DNA from: Rickettsiales bacterium UBA1997
GTDB lineage: Bacteria; Pseudomonadota; Alphaproteobacteria; Rickettsiales; UBA1997
DNA: 12,791 nucleotides
NCBI GenBank assembly: GCA_002335845.1
Contig: DDCV01000138.1
Span: forward strand, 1-12,791
Direction of reading: 5' to 3'
The number at the start of each line of letters is the position of its first letter. Position 1 is the stretch's first letter. Position numbers and translations under genes: made by a program. A model generated the notes under the pieces. The model was not told the DNA's origin, did no database searches, and saw only the letters and a program-made list of their open reading frames with translations. Below, in pieces: positions 1-7,400 of this stretch.

Positions 1-35
1 TGAAATCTCAACAGAACCTAGTAAAAATACTAAAC

Positions 36-1142
36 TTATATCTTTTTATACCCTGTAATTTGAATATCGTAACCATCTATACCAATGACTGATTTTGTTG
101 AATTAGTTAGAAGTACCATCTTTTTAATACCAAGATCATTAAGTATCTGAGCTCCAATACCATAATTTCTTAATGTTTTTTGATTTTTATTTTGATAATT
201 TTTATTATCATTAAAAAATAAATCCTCAATTGATTCATGGGGCTGCCTAATTATAACTATAGCGCCATAATTTTCTTTTGATACTAACTCAAGAGATTTT
301 TGTAGATTATTAGTTTTTGGATTTTTTGTGTCGTTTAAGCAGTCGCTTAAAATATTTAAATGATGCATCCTAACCAAGATATCATCTGGGCAATTACTTA
401 TATCTCCTTTGCTTAAGGCAATATGCTCTATATTATCATGCAAACTTTGATAAATTGTAATATCAAATTCTCCATGGCTAGTAGAGAATTTATCTTTTTT
501 AATAACCTTAATAAGCTTTTCATGTTGACGACGATATTCAATCAAGTCGGCAATAGTAGCAATTTTTAATCTATGATTCTGGGCAAATTTTATTAAGTCT
601 GGCATTCTAGCCATCGAACCATCATCATTCATAATTTCGCATATTACACCAGAGGGGTTTAGATTTGCTAACCTAGCAATATCAACCGCTGCTTCGGTAT
701 GTCCAGCGCGAACCAACACACCGCCATTAGCTGACTTTAATGGGAATATATGTCCAGGACTAACTAAATCATCCTTACCTTTATTGGGGTCAATAGCATC
801 AGTTATTGTCTTAGCGCGATCAAAAGCTGAAATGCCCGTGGAAATTCCTTCTCTTGCCTCAATAGAAACTGTAAATGCAGTTTTGTTGCGAGACTCGTTA
901 TTTAATGACATTAATGGCAAATCAAGACTTTTGACTCTATTTTCATCTAGCGCCAAGCAAATAAGACCGCGGCCATATTTTGCCATAAAATTAACTTTTT
1001 GATCATCACATTTTATTGCGGGAATAACTAGGTCGCCTTCATTCTCGCGATTTTCGTCATCAACAAGAATAAATATATTACCTTGCTTAGCTTCTTCAAT
1101 TATTTCTGGTATCGAGGATAATTTAAACTGTGAATCAGACAT
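36..1142 (-). CDS. ribB: 3,4-dihydroxy-2-butanone-4-phosphate synthase with a degenerate GTP cyclohydrolase II domain (RibBX-type RibBA)
   Basis: The 368-residue protein has two parts. Residues 1-205 form a complete DHBP synthase, which converts ribulose 5-phosphate to the four-carbon riboflavin precursor. It has DDENRENEGDL at 28-38, a substrate-binding GHTEA at 147-151 and CEIMNDDGSMAR at 168-179. Residues 206-368 resemble GTP cyclohydrolase II (RYGIGAQIL-like at 325-334, LLTNS at 344-348). However, the zinc/catalytic block normally reading VRVHSECLTGD...RCDCG is replaced by VRMHHLNILSDCLND (257-271), so the three zinc cysteines are not there. By family knowledge this matches RibBX proteins of proteobacteria, and the tail is inferred not to make the GTP-derived precursor. 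A separate ribA should exist elsewhere. The ATG directly abuts the ribE stop (TAAATG), so translation is probably coupled. A weak GAGAAG lies about 16 nt upstream of it. No lumazine synthase gene is visible in the 35 nt downstream. Confidence 0.93.
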   Translation of the reverse strand: MSDSQFKLSSIPEIIEEAKQGNIFILVDDENRENEGDLVIPAIKCDDQKVNFMAKYGRGLICLALDENRVKSLDLPLMSLNNESRNKTAFTVSIEAREGISTGISAFDRAKTITDAIDPNKGKDDLVSPGHIFPLKSANGGVLVRAGHTEAAVDIARLANLNPSGVICEIMNDDGSMARMPDLIKFAQNHRLKIATIADLIEYRRQHEKLIKVIKKDKFSTSHGEFDITIYQSLHDNIEHIALSKGDISNCPDDILVRMHHLNILSDCLNDTKNPKTNNLQKSLELVSKENYGAIVIIRQPHESIEDLFFNDNKNYQNKNQKTLRNYGIGAQILNDLGIKKMVLLTNSTKSVIGIDGYDIQITGYKKI

Positions 1143-1754
1143 TTATTTGCTAATTAACTTCTCGAGGTATCGTGCTATCATATCAATTTCTATATTTACA
1201 AAATCTCCCTTTTTCAACTTGTTAAAATTGGTATTTTTAAAAGTATGTGGAATTATATTTATGTCAAAGAAATTATCATAGACATTGTTGACGGTCAGAG
1301 ATGTTCCGTTGATTGTAATGGATCCTTTTTTTGATATATGTTTTTTTATTTTATTTGGTATCTCAATTTCAAAGACCCAAGATTCTTTAACTTGCTTGAT
1401 ATTTAATATCTTAGAAACACAGTCAACGTGGCCTTGAACCATGTGGCCACCAAGCTCATCGCCAGCCCTTAGAGAAAATTCTAGATTTAACTCATCACCT
1501 TCTTGCCAATTATTTATAGTTGTCCTGTCTTGAGTTTCCTTCGATGCTTGAAAAAATAGATGAATCTCGGCAGATGTTGATTCTCTTTTTATTAGAGTCA
1601 GGCAAATTCCATTGCATGATATGGAGCAACCAATATCAAAAGATCTATTGCTTAGCGAGTTATTTGCTAAAGAAACTTGTAGAGCCAAATCCTTATCCAC
1701 AAACTGATTAATGGATATTATTTGACCAACATGTGTTATAATTCCTGTGAACAT
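1143..1754 (-). CDS. ribE: Riboflavin synthase, alpha subunit
   Basis: This 203-residue protein performs the last step of riboflavin synthesis, dismutating two 6,7-dimethyl-8-ribityllumazine molecules. It begins with the family's diagnostic MFTGII. It carries the two lumazine-binding repeats: SCNGICLTL at 46-54 and GGHMVQGHVD at 102-111 mark the first repeat and the junction, and GSITINGTSLTVN at 144-156 belongs to the second. The length is normal for the family (about 200-220). It starts 3 nt after the rpoH stop (TAG CTA ATG) and its own TAA touches the ribB ATG, so rpoH, ribE and ribB look like one translationally coupled unit. No Shine-Dalgarno sequence precedes it, which fits reinitiation by ribosomes finishing rpoH. 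There is no room for an FMN riboswitch upstream. Confidence 0.95.
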   Translation of the reverse strand: MFTGIITHVGQIISINQFVDKDLALQVSLANNSLSNRSFDIGCSISCNGICLTLIKRESTSAEIHLFFQASKETQDRTTINNWQEGDELNLEFSLRAGDELGGHMVQGHVDCVSKILNIKQVKESWVFEIEIPNKIKKHISKKGSITINGTSLTVNNVYDNFFDINIIPHTFKNTNFNKLKKGDFVNIEIDMIARYLEKLISK

Positions 1755-1757
1755 TAG

Positions 1758-2672
1758 CTATTTATAACCATTAACCACCGCTAACTTTTTTACATCTTTT
1801 TTTATCTTATTTATGGCGCTTTCTTCTATTTGACGTATTCTTTCACGCGATATTTTATAAATTTGACTCAAATCTTCAAGCGTCATTGCGCTCTCAGACA
1901 TTCTCCTTTTTTTTATTATATCCTTTTCACGATCATTTAAATTATCAAAGGCAATCTGGAACAATCTTTCTTTTCTTGATTTTTCTTGATTATTAATAAC
2001 TGTTTCTTCCTGTGAAATTTCTTCTGAAGCTAGAGTATCAACCATTTCTTTTGAACTATCATCATTGATAGCAATTATATTGTTAAGAGATGTATCGCAC
2101 TGACTAAGTCTTGAATCCATTTCTAAAACTTCTTTATTAGATAGATTTAGAATTGATGATATTTCAGATATTTGTTTTGGCTCAAGCTTTGACTCTCCAA
2201 CTTCTAGAATTTTTTTCTTAATTTTATGAAGATTGAAAAATAATTTTTTTTGTGCTACAGTCGTCCCTATCTTTACCAAAGACCAAGAGCGCAAAATATA
2301 CTCTTGAATAAAAGCTCTTATCCACCACATGGCATATGTTGAAAGGCGAAATCCTTTTCTTGGATCGAATTTTTTAACAGCCTGAATTAAACCCAAATTA
2401 CCTTCGCAAACTAAGTCAAACACAGGAATTCCATAATTCTTAAATTTACCAGCCATTTTTACAACCAATCTCAGATGACTTTGAATAAGCTTCTTGGCCG
2501 CTTCCTTGTCGTTATTGTTAAAAAGCTTCATTCCATACTCATACTCCTCTTGCAGAGTAAGAATTGGAAATTTTTGTATTTCTTTTATATAGCGAGAGAA
2601 GCTACTTTTAATTTCTGAAGAAGTAAGCGATAAAGAAGAAGATGATAAAGGGGCAATAGTATTACTAGACAT
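1758..2672 (-). CDS. rpoH: Heat-shock RNA polymerase sigma factor RpoH (sigma-32 family)
   Basis: Sigma factor of 304 residues in the sigma-70 superfamily. Region 2 (about residues 62-132) contains the DLVCEGNLGLIQAVKKFD and YAMWWIRAFIQEYILRSW core- and -10-binding segments. QKKLFFNLHKIKK at 141-153 is the RpoH box that separates sigma-32 from housekeeping RpoD. Region 4 (about 244-292) ends in a helix-turn-helix with SRERIRQIEESAINK. It should direct RNA polymerase to heat-shock promoters. Two in-frame ATGs are possible, at 2684 and 2672. I chose 2672 because a GGAGG sits 5 nt before it (2678-2682), whereas the 2684 ATG overlaps that ribosome site. The upstream start would add only MEVH. The stop is followed after 3 nt by ribE, an unusual downstream partner. 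A hairpin that can trap the ribosome site is annotated separately. Confidence 0.95.
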   Translation of the reverse strand: MSSNTIAPLSSSSLSLTSSEIKSSFSRYIKEIQKFPILTLQEEYEYGMKLFNNNDKEAAKKLIQSHLRLVVKMAGKFKNYGIPVFDLVCEGNLGLIQAVKKFDPRKGFRLSTYAMWWIRAFIQEYILRSWSLVKIGTTVAQKKLFFNLHKIKKKILEVGESKLEPKQISEISSILNLSNKEVLEMDSRLSQCDTSLNNIIAINDDSSKEMVDTLASEEISQEETVINNQEKSRKERLFQIAFDNLNDREKDIIKKRRMSESAMTLEDLSQIYKISRERIRQIEESAINKIKKDVKKLAVVNGYK

Positions 2673-2676
2673 ATGA

Positions 2677-2704
2677 ACCTCCATTTTATTTAAATAATGG
2701 ATAT
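2677..2704 (-). promoter_or_regulatory. Possible SD-sequestering hairpin (RNA-thermometer-like) in the rpoH leader
   Basis: In the rpoH transcript, ATATCCATT (2704-2696) can pair with AATGGAGGT (2685-2677) across a 10-nt A/U loop. The pairing is six consecutive base pairs, one A-G mismatch, one U-G wobble and one A-U. The 3' arm contains the complete GGAGG ribosome site, whose spacing to the ATG is 5 nt. A weak, AU-rich stem with a mismatch inside the Shine-Dalgarno is the design of known bacterial RNA thermometers, and rpoH is thermo-controlled at translation in Escherichia coli by a different structure. The pairing is directly visible. The regulatory role is inference. Confidence 0.4.
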
Positions 2705-2735
2705 AAGCTTAAGTTTTATAACAAAAAATTCAAGA

Positions 2736-3605
2736 TTAAAGATTGTTAATTCTTATATCATACTTGGTTGATAAATATTTCATTATGTCCCTTCTTAGAT
2801 ATTTTGGTAGAGGGCTATTAAAAATAATAATCTCAGAAATTAAGCCATTAAAACCGCTTAATCCATCTTTATCAGTTCCAAGGGTTAGTCCTGTCATAAT
2901 GTTTGAGCCTGAATCAATGTCGCCTCCACCAATTATATCATCAGCGTTATTACTAAATGCCCTAGAGTTTGCTCCATTGATGTAAATAGCCAAAACTACA
3001 TCTTCATTAAATTGAAAGCTAGCTGATCCAGCTCCAGAATTGGCAGCTATTCCAGCATTTATTGTAACAGAATCATTGCTAATACCAGCAGCAAAACTAC
3101 TTCCAGAAGCTGCGGAGTCTAATATATATTGTGTTGATGTAGAAGAGTTAAGCCTTCTTGCTACGATAAAAATTGTTGCTTGAGACAAATCACCCTCCTG
3201 AAAATTACTAAGAGTTAAATTGGCCGAACCATCAAATTTAATTGAAGGTAAATCATTTATACCCTTCTCTTCAAATGTAATGTTAGGACTTGCTGTTTTT
3301 GATAAGGCATGATTATTAGGGTCGCTGATCAAAGATAGGGGGCTTATATCATTCCAAATAGTTAACTCATCTTTATTTTGCGTCTCATCGGCTTTAAAAG
3401 ATTCTATCAGAGATGTTTCGTACCAGGCAACCAAGTTGCTATTTTCTGCTATTTTGGAATTATTAGTTATATAGCGTGCATTCGATAATCTTGAAGATTT
3501 TAAGGTAGATATCGTTTTGCCAACTATAGATAATAAAATGGCGATAATAGATATTACCGCGGCAAGCTCAACAAGTGAAAAAGCTAATTTTTTGCTATTA
3601 TTCAT
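2736..3605 (-). CDS. Prepilin-like secreted protein with LamG/concanavalin-like domain (copy 2)
   Basis: This 289-residue protein has a class III (type IV prepilin) signal: a short positively charged leader MNNSKKLA, a predicted cut before FSLVEL, Glu at +5, and a long hydrophobic helix (about residues 9-28). The position before the cut is Ala rather than the usual Gly. From about residue 57 to the end the beta-rich sequence resembles a LamG/jelly-roll lectin domain. Markers are LVAWYETS, WNDISP, LPSIKFDGSANL, ATIFIVARR and a closing GLISEIIIFNSPL. It shares all of these in the same order with its upstream neighbour, so the two are tandem duplicates. It lies 15 nt after that neighbour and 63 nt before rpoH. 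It is probably a minor pilin or pseudopilin displayed outside the inner membrane. The partner machinery and ligand are unknown. No Shine-Dalgarno is visible. Confidence 0.85.
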   Translation of the reverse strand: MNNSKKLAFSLVELAAVISIIAILLSIVGKTISTLKSSRLSNARYITNNSKIAENSNLVAWYETSLIESFKADETQNKDELTIWNDISPLSLISDPNNHALSKTASPNITFEEKGINDLPSIKFDGSANLTLSNFQEGDLSQATIFIVARRLNSSTSTQYILDSAASGSSFAAGISNDSVTINAGIAANSGAGSASFQFNEDVVLAIYINGANSRAFSNNADDIIGGGDIDSGSNIMTGLTLGTDKDGLSGFNGLISEIIIFNSPLPKYLRRDIMKYLSTKYDIRINNL

Positions 3606-3620
3606 CAGTGCTTATTATTT

Positions 3621-4481
3621 TTAATTTTTAAGATTTAAAACCCTTATATTATATTTTTTTGATAGGTAGCTCATCACATCGATTCTTTCAACTTTTTTCA
3701 AAGGTCTGTTAAATATTATTATCTCAGAAATATAGCCATGAAATTCAGGGTTGGATGCAGTCATATATCCTCCAACTGTTAATCCAGTTAAAGGATTAGA
3801 TCCAGGGTTAATTGTAGCGCCACCAGCAATATTAGTAGCATCATTTAGATAAAATTTTGATAAATTGCCATTAAAATACCCAGCTAGTATGTGGGGAGTA
3901 TCTGATGCTACTATCGTGTTGGCATTGATGCCATTTGCACTAGCTCTCATTCTAAGGTAAGTAGGACTGATTGCAATATGAGAAGTGTTAGTTGAATAAG
4001 AATCAATAACTACTTCAGCAGCAGAAAGATTTGCTGGCTGCAAGACTAATAATATAGTGCTACTACTCAAGGACCCTTGCCAAAATGATTCTAACTTGAG
4101 AACAGCATTATCAACTCCTGCAAACTCTATGGATGGGATATTATTTATACCATTTTTTCTGTAAATTACAGTGCTGCTGGCAACCTTAGATAAAGTATTC
4201 TTTTTCTCGTTTATTGAATCTGGACTTATATCATGCCATGTAGTAATCTGACCATTATCAAACCCCTCTTCTTTTTTAATTGATGCTGGTGTTGATGTTT
4301 CATACCAGGCTATTAACCCATCTATCTCGCGGACTATAGACTGTTTTGTTAGTGATTTAGCACTAATTAATGCGCTTGTAGAGACTAAACCCTGTCCAGC
4401 AATTACAGATATTATCAATATCGATATTACTGTTATAACTACAGTCAATTCAATAAGGCTAAATGCCTTCCTATCTAACAT
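3621..4481 (-). CDS. Prepilin-like secreted protein with LamG/concanavalin-like domain (copy 1)
   Basis: Paralogue of the downstream gene, 286 residues. The leader MLDRKA is followed by FSLIEL with Glu at +5 and a hydrophobic helix to about residue 29, the signature recognised by prepilin peptidase. Ala again precedes the cut. The remainder (about 55-286) is a LamG-like beta-sandwich candidate with LIAWYETS, WHDISP, IPSIEFAGVDN, LTGLTVGG and GYISEIIIFNRPL. The last 20 or so residues (RIDVMSYLSKKYNIRVLNL) match the other copy closely. The gene begins only 18 nt after the gcvPB stop, so it is probably read from the gcv promoter unless an internal one exists. No pilin assembly ATPase, prepilin peptidase or secretin is in the window. 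The function is not known. A substrate-binding or adhesion role is a guess from the fold. Confidence 0.85.
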   Translation of the reverse strand: MLDRKAFSLIELTVVITVISILIISVIAGQGLVSTSALISAKSLTKQSIVREIDGLIAWYETSTPASIKKEEGFDNGQITTWHDISPDSINEKKNTLSKVASSTVIYRKNGINNIPSIEFAGVDNAVLKLESFWQGSLSSSTILLVLQPANLSAAEVVIDSYSTNTSHIAISPTYLRMRASANGINANTIVASDTPHILAGYFNGNLSKFYLNDATNIAGGATINPGSNPLTGLTVGGYMTASNPEFHGYISEIIIFNRPLKKVERIDVMSYLSKKYNIRVLNLKN

Positions 4482-4499
4482 TAAATTTATTAATTATTA

Positions 4500-6023
4500 T
4501 CAATCTCCATCCATCTCCATCCATGTAACAACAGGATTTTTAGCGGCCTTAACTTCATCTAGTCTTTTTCTTGGAGTTGACTCAGGATAATTGTGAAACC
4601 TATCGCCTTTATTAGAATCTACCTCATTAGCAATATAAATCATGGTGTTAATAAAATTGTCAATCTCGCTCTTACTTTCTGTTTCAGTTGGCTCAATTAG
4701 CATTGCATTTTGCACTACCAATGGGAAAAAGACTGTCATCGGATGCATACCATATTCAATTAAAGCCTTTGCAATATCTAGAGTAGTAACACCTTTTTCC
4801 TTTTGAATTTTATCATTTATCAAGCATTCATGCATACAATTGCCAGGGAAGGGTACATGATAATAATCTTTAAGTTTGTGCAAAATATAATTTGCACTCA
4901 AGACTGAATCTTCAGCCACTTTTTGTAGACCATCCGAGCCATGTGACAGAATATAAGATAAAGCGCGAACATGCATGCCAAATTGACCATTAAAGCCCTT
5001 AACTTTGCCACAGCTATTTTTTGGGGTGTAAAGTTCAAAAATATCATTGTGTTTTCTAACGTGAGGAGAGGGTAAGAATTGCTCAAGGTCAGCTCTAACA
5101 GCAATTGGCCCAGATCCAGGTCCGCCACCACCATGTGGAGTAGAAAATGTTTTATGCAAATTAAAATGCATAACATCTACACCTAAATCTGCTGGCTTTA
5201 TTTTTCCAACTATAGCATTATAATTAGCTCCATCGCAATAAAAATAAGCCCCAACACTATGTATCAAATCCGCAATCTTTTTTATATCTTTTTCAAAGCG
5301 ACCGCAGGTATTTGGGTTGGTAATCATAGTGCCAGCAATTTGACTGCCATAATCTTCAATTAGTTTATTAAAAGCAGTAAAATCAATTAATCCATCTTTT
5401 CCAGTTGGAATAACCTTTATATCATAGCCGCACATAGCTGCAGTAGCTGGATTTGTCCCATGCGCTGAATCAGGTATTAGAACTATTTTTCTCGTCTTGC
5501 TTTCACCATTTAATTCATGAGCTTGCTTAATTACCATCATGCCAGAAAGCTCACCTTGGGCGCCTGCCGCCGGTGCCAAAGAAACCGCCGTGAGCCCAGT
5601 TAGAGTTCCAAGCCAATGCTGTAATTGATGCATTAATTCAAGAGCGCCTTGAGTTGTTTCTTGGTCTTGAAGAGGGTGAATATCGGCAAAGCCAGGCAAT
5701 CTAGCTAACTTTTCGTTAAGTCTAGGGTTATGCTTCATGGTGCAAGAACCTAGCGGATAAAAGCCGGCATCAATTGAATAATTTTGATTAGAAAGCCTAA
5801 CAAAGTGACGAATAACTTGCGGTTCATTGACTTGCGCTAAACCTATCTTAGATCTGCTATCTTGACCTGTTTTGATGGTAAAATCTTCAACATCAGGCAA
5901 ATCAACGCCGCAAGCACCTTCACAAGATTGCTTAATTAAAAGATCAGTCTCGTGATTTAAGCCAATTTTATTAGGAGTAAAAGGCATATTATAATTATCT
6001 GTTTTTGCTATTAATTGCTTCAT
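4500..6023 (-). CDS. gcvPB: Glycine dehydrogenase (decarboxylating) subunit 2, P-protein
   Basis: This is the catalytic, PLP-carrying half of the two-subunit glycine decarboxylase (P-protein) of the glycine cleavage system, which transfers the aminomethyl group of glycine to lipoylated GcvH. The length of 507 residues is normal. The PLP lysine is Lys291 in FNLHKTFSTPHGGGGPGSGP. Other family signatures are FYPLGSCTMKHNPR (88-101), PAAGAQGE (151-158), IPDSAHGTNPATAA (183-196) and YCDGANYNAI (262-271). It starts 6 nt after the gcvPA stop without a recognisable Shine-Dalgarno and is clearly co-transcribed with it. It ends in TGA. GcvT, GcvH and the L-protein are not nearby, so the rest of the complex must be encoded elsewhere if it is functional. 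Confidence 0.97.
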   Translation of the reverse strand: MKQLIAKTDNYNMPFTPNKIGLNHETDLLIKQSCEGACGVDLPDVEDFTIKTGQDSRSKIGLAQVNEPQVIRHFVRLSNQNYSIDAGFYPLGSCTMKHNPRLNEKLARLPGFADIHPLQDQETTQGALELMHQLQHWLGTLTGLTAVSLAPAAGAQGELSGMMVIKQAHELNGESKTRKIVLIPDSAHGTNPATAAMCGYDIKVIPTGKDGLIDFTAFNKLIEDYGSQIAGTMITNPNTCGRFEKDIKKIADLIHSVGAYFYCDGANYNAIVGKIKPADLGVDVMHFNLHKTFSTPHGGGGPGSGPIAVRADLEQFLPSPHVRKHNDIFELYTPKNSCGKVKGFNGQFGMHVRALSYILSHGSDGLQKVAEDSVLSANYILHKLKDYYHVPFPGNCMHECLINDKIQKEKGVTTLDIAKALIEYGMHPMTVFFPLVVQNAMLIEPTETESKSEIDNFINTMIYIANEVDSNKGDRFHNYPESTPRKRLDEVKAAKNPVVTWMEMDGD

Positions 6024-6029
6024 TGGTTT

Positions 6030-7307
6030 TTAATTTAGAATTTTTTGTAATGATTCACTTAGTTTATTCATATCATCTTCGCTAGTTAGTTCGCTCACAG
6101 CGAGAATCATTTGATTATTTTTGCTATATCCGCCAATGATGTTATTATTTCTTAACTCCTTATTAACTTCCGAAGCATCCTTATCAAACTCAATTGTAAA
6201 TTCATTAAAAAAGCTTTTATTTATAATTTTAAGGCCAGATATTTTTGATAATTTATCATATAGATCACAAGCCTTTTTATGATTTATTAAGGCTAGTTTT
6301 TTAAAGCCATTTTCACCAAGAAGTGAAGCGTGAATGGTAAAAGCCGTAGCACACAAACCCTGATTTGAGCAAATATTAGAAGTGGCTTTATCTCTTCTTA
6401 TATGCTGCTCTCTGGCGTTAAGAGTTAAAACATATCCTGGCTTGTTGTCATTGTCCACAGTGGCACCGCAAATTCTACCTGGCATCTGTCTAATAAAAGA
6501 TTTTTTACAAGCAAAAAACCCAAGCAAAGGTCCACCAAAATTAAGTCCAACACCAATTGAAGAAGCTTCTCCAACAACGATATCAGCCATTTTAGGGGGT
6601 TGCAATAGTCCAAGGGCCACAATCTCATTGACTACTACAATCATTAAGCATCCAGCCTCATCGCATTTTTTTCTAATATCATCAAGATCTGTAATTTCGC
6701 CATAAAAATTAGGATATTGAACGACTACGGCAGCACATGTGTCATCGATTTTTGTTACAAAGCTGGAGTTATTTAGATCAAGAAATGTTTTGGAAACTTC
6801 TTGATAATCAGGATGCAAGTCACCAATTACGGCGATATTTTTTTTATTTTTCTTGATGCGCATCGCCATTAAGCAAGCCTCAGCTAAAGATGTAGCACCG
6901 TCATACATCGAGGCATTTGATGACTCCATGCCAGTTAGCAAAGAAATTATGCTTTGAAATTGAAATATTGTTGCCAAAGTTCCTTGTGAAATTTCTGGCT
7001 GATAAGGAGTGTAGGAGGTTAAAAATTCAGAGCGCTGAATTATATGATCTACTGCGGCAGGTATATGATGTTTATAACATCCAGCTCCTAAAAAAAATGG
7101 CTGTTTTGATGCTGGTTTATTTTTATTTGCTAAATCTTTAAGATGTTTTTCTACCTCAATTTCACCCTTATGACTATCTAAAGTAGAAATTGGATGCTTT
7201 AATAAGAAATTATCAGGGACATCGCTGTAAAAACTATCAATATTTGAAACGCCAATTTCTTTAAGCATCTCATCTCTGTCACTTTTAGTAAGGGCTAGAT
7301 ATCTCAT
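6030..7307 (-). CDS. gcvPA: Glycine dehydrogenase (decarboxylating) subunit 1, P-protein
   Basis: First half of the split glycine decarboxylase; it pairs with GcvPB to form the active P-protein. I place the start at 7307, giving 425 residues, because MRYLALTKSDRDEMLKEIGV matches the usual N-terminus of the family. The frame is open to an ATG at 7373, but the extra 22 residues are hydrophobic, come from very AT-rich spacer and fit no family member I know. Conserved segments include FLGAGCYKHHIP (72-83), YTPYQPEISQGTL (99-111) and NASMYDGATSLAEA (131-144). It is first in the minus-strand run, so its promoter should lie in the 93-bp gap it shares with folC. I see neither a Shine-Dalgarno nor a glycine riboswitch there. 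Confidence 0.95.
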   Translation of the reverse strand: MRYLALTKSDRDEMLKEIGVSNIDSFYSDVPDNFLLKHPISTLDSHKGEIEVEKHLKDLANKNKPASKQPFFLGAGCYKHHIPAAVDHIIQRSEFLTSYTPYQPEISQGTLATIFQFQSIISLLTGMESSNASMYDGATSLAEACLMAMRIKKNKKNIAVIGDLHPDYQEVSKTFLDLNNSSFVTKIDDTCAAVVVQYPNFYGEITDLDDIRKKCDEAGCLMIVVVNEIVALGLLQPPKMADIVVGEASSIGVGLNFGGPLLGFFACKKSFIRQMPGRICGATVDNDNKPGYVLTLNAREQHIRRDKATSNICSNQGLCATAFTIHASLLGENGFKKLALINHKKACDLYDKLSKISGLKIINKSFFNEFTIEFDKDASEVNKELRNNNIIGGYSKNNQMILAVSELTSEDDMNKLSESLQKILN

Positions 7308-7400
7308 TAAAATAATTAAAATTAATTTATAAAAAATGCTGCAAAACAATATTTTTTTATGTAAAAAAAGCAATGATTTTAAAAAAAATTATTCAATAAA
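7308..7400. promoter_or_regulatory. Divergent intergenic region between gcvPA and folC
   Basis: This 93-bp, almost purely A/T spacer must hold the promoters for the long minus-strand run (gcvPA onward) and for folC. On the minus strand TTGCTT and TATTGT lie 16 bp apart, a weak match to a sigma-70 promoter at about 7370-7343. No convincing box is seen for folC. There is no GC-rich structure that would suggest a glycine riboswitch. Confidence 0.35.

Noticed and set aside
19..32. Short hairpin TAGTA-AAAA-TACTA just past the ribB stop as a terminator.
   Set aside because: Only five A/T-rich pairs and no following U tract on the minus strand; not distinguishable from chance. The riboflavin transcript may continue out of the window.
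784..1002. Open frames antisense to or overlapping known genes, such as this plus-strand one under ribB and others under gcvPA, gcvPB, folC and speB.
   Set aside because: They lie wholly inside well-identified genes, show no family motif and no ribosome site, and are expected as shadows.
2673..2684. Upstream ATG of rpoH at 2684.
   Set aside because: It overlaps the GGAGG ribosome site that is correctly spaced for the ATG at 2672.
2700..2735. CTTGAA box upstream of rpoH resembling a heat-shock (sigma-32) -35 element, with a CTTATAT that could be a -10.
   Set aside because: The two boxes are about 23 nt apart counted from CTTG, against the 17-18 nt usual for alphaproteobacterial RpoH promoters, so autoregulation is not supported.
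7308..7373. Upstream ATG extending gcvPA by 22 residues (MLFLHKKILFCSIFYKLILI...).
   Set aside because: The extension comes from spacer DNA, looks like a random hydrophobic translation of A/T-rich sequence and does not match the family N-terminus, which begins at MRYLAL.
7308..7400. Glycine riboswitch before the gcvPA-gcvPB genes.
   Set aside because: The gap is only 93 bp, almost entirely A/T, and contains none of the conserved G-rich cores of the glycine aptamer.
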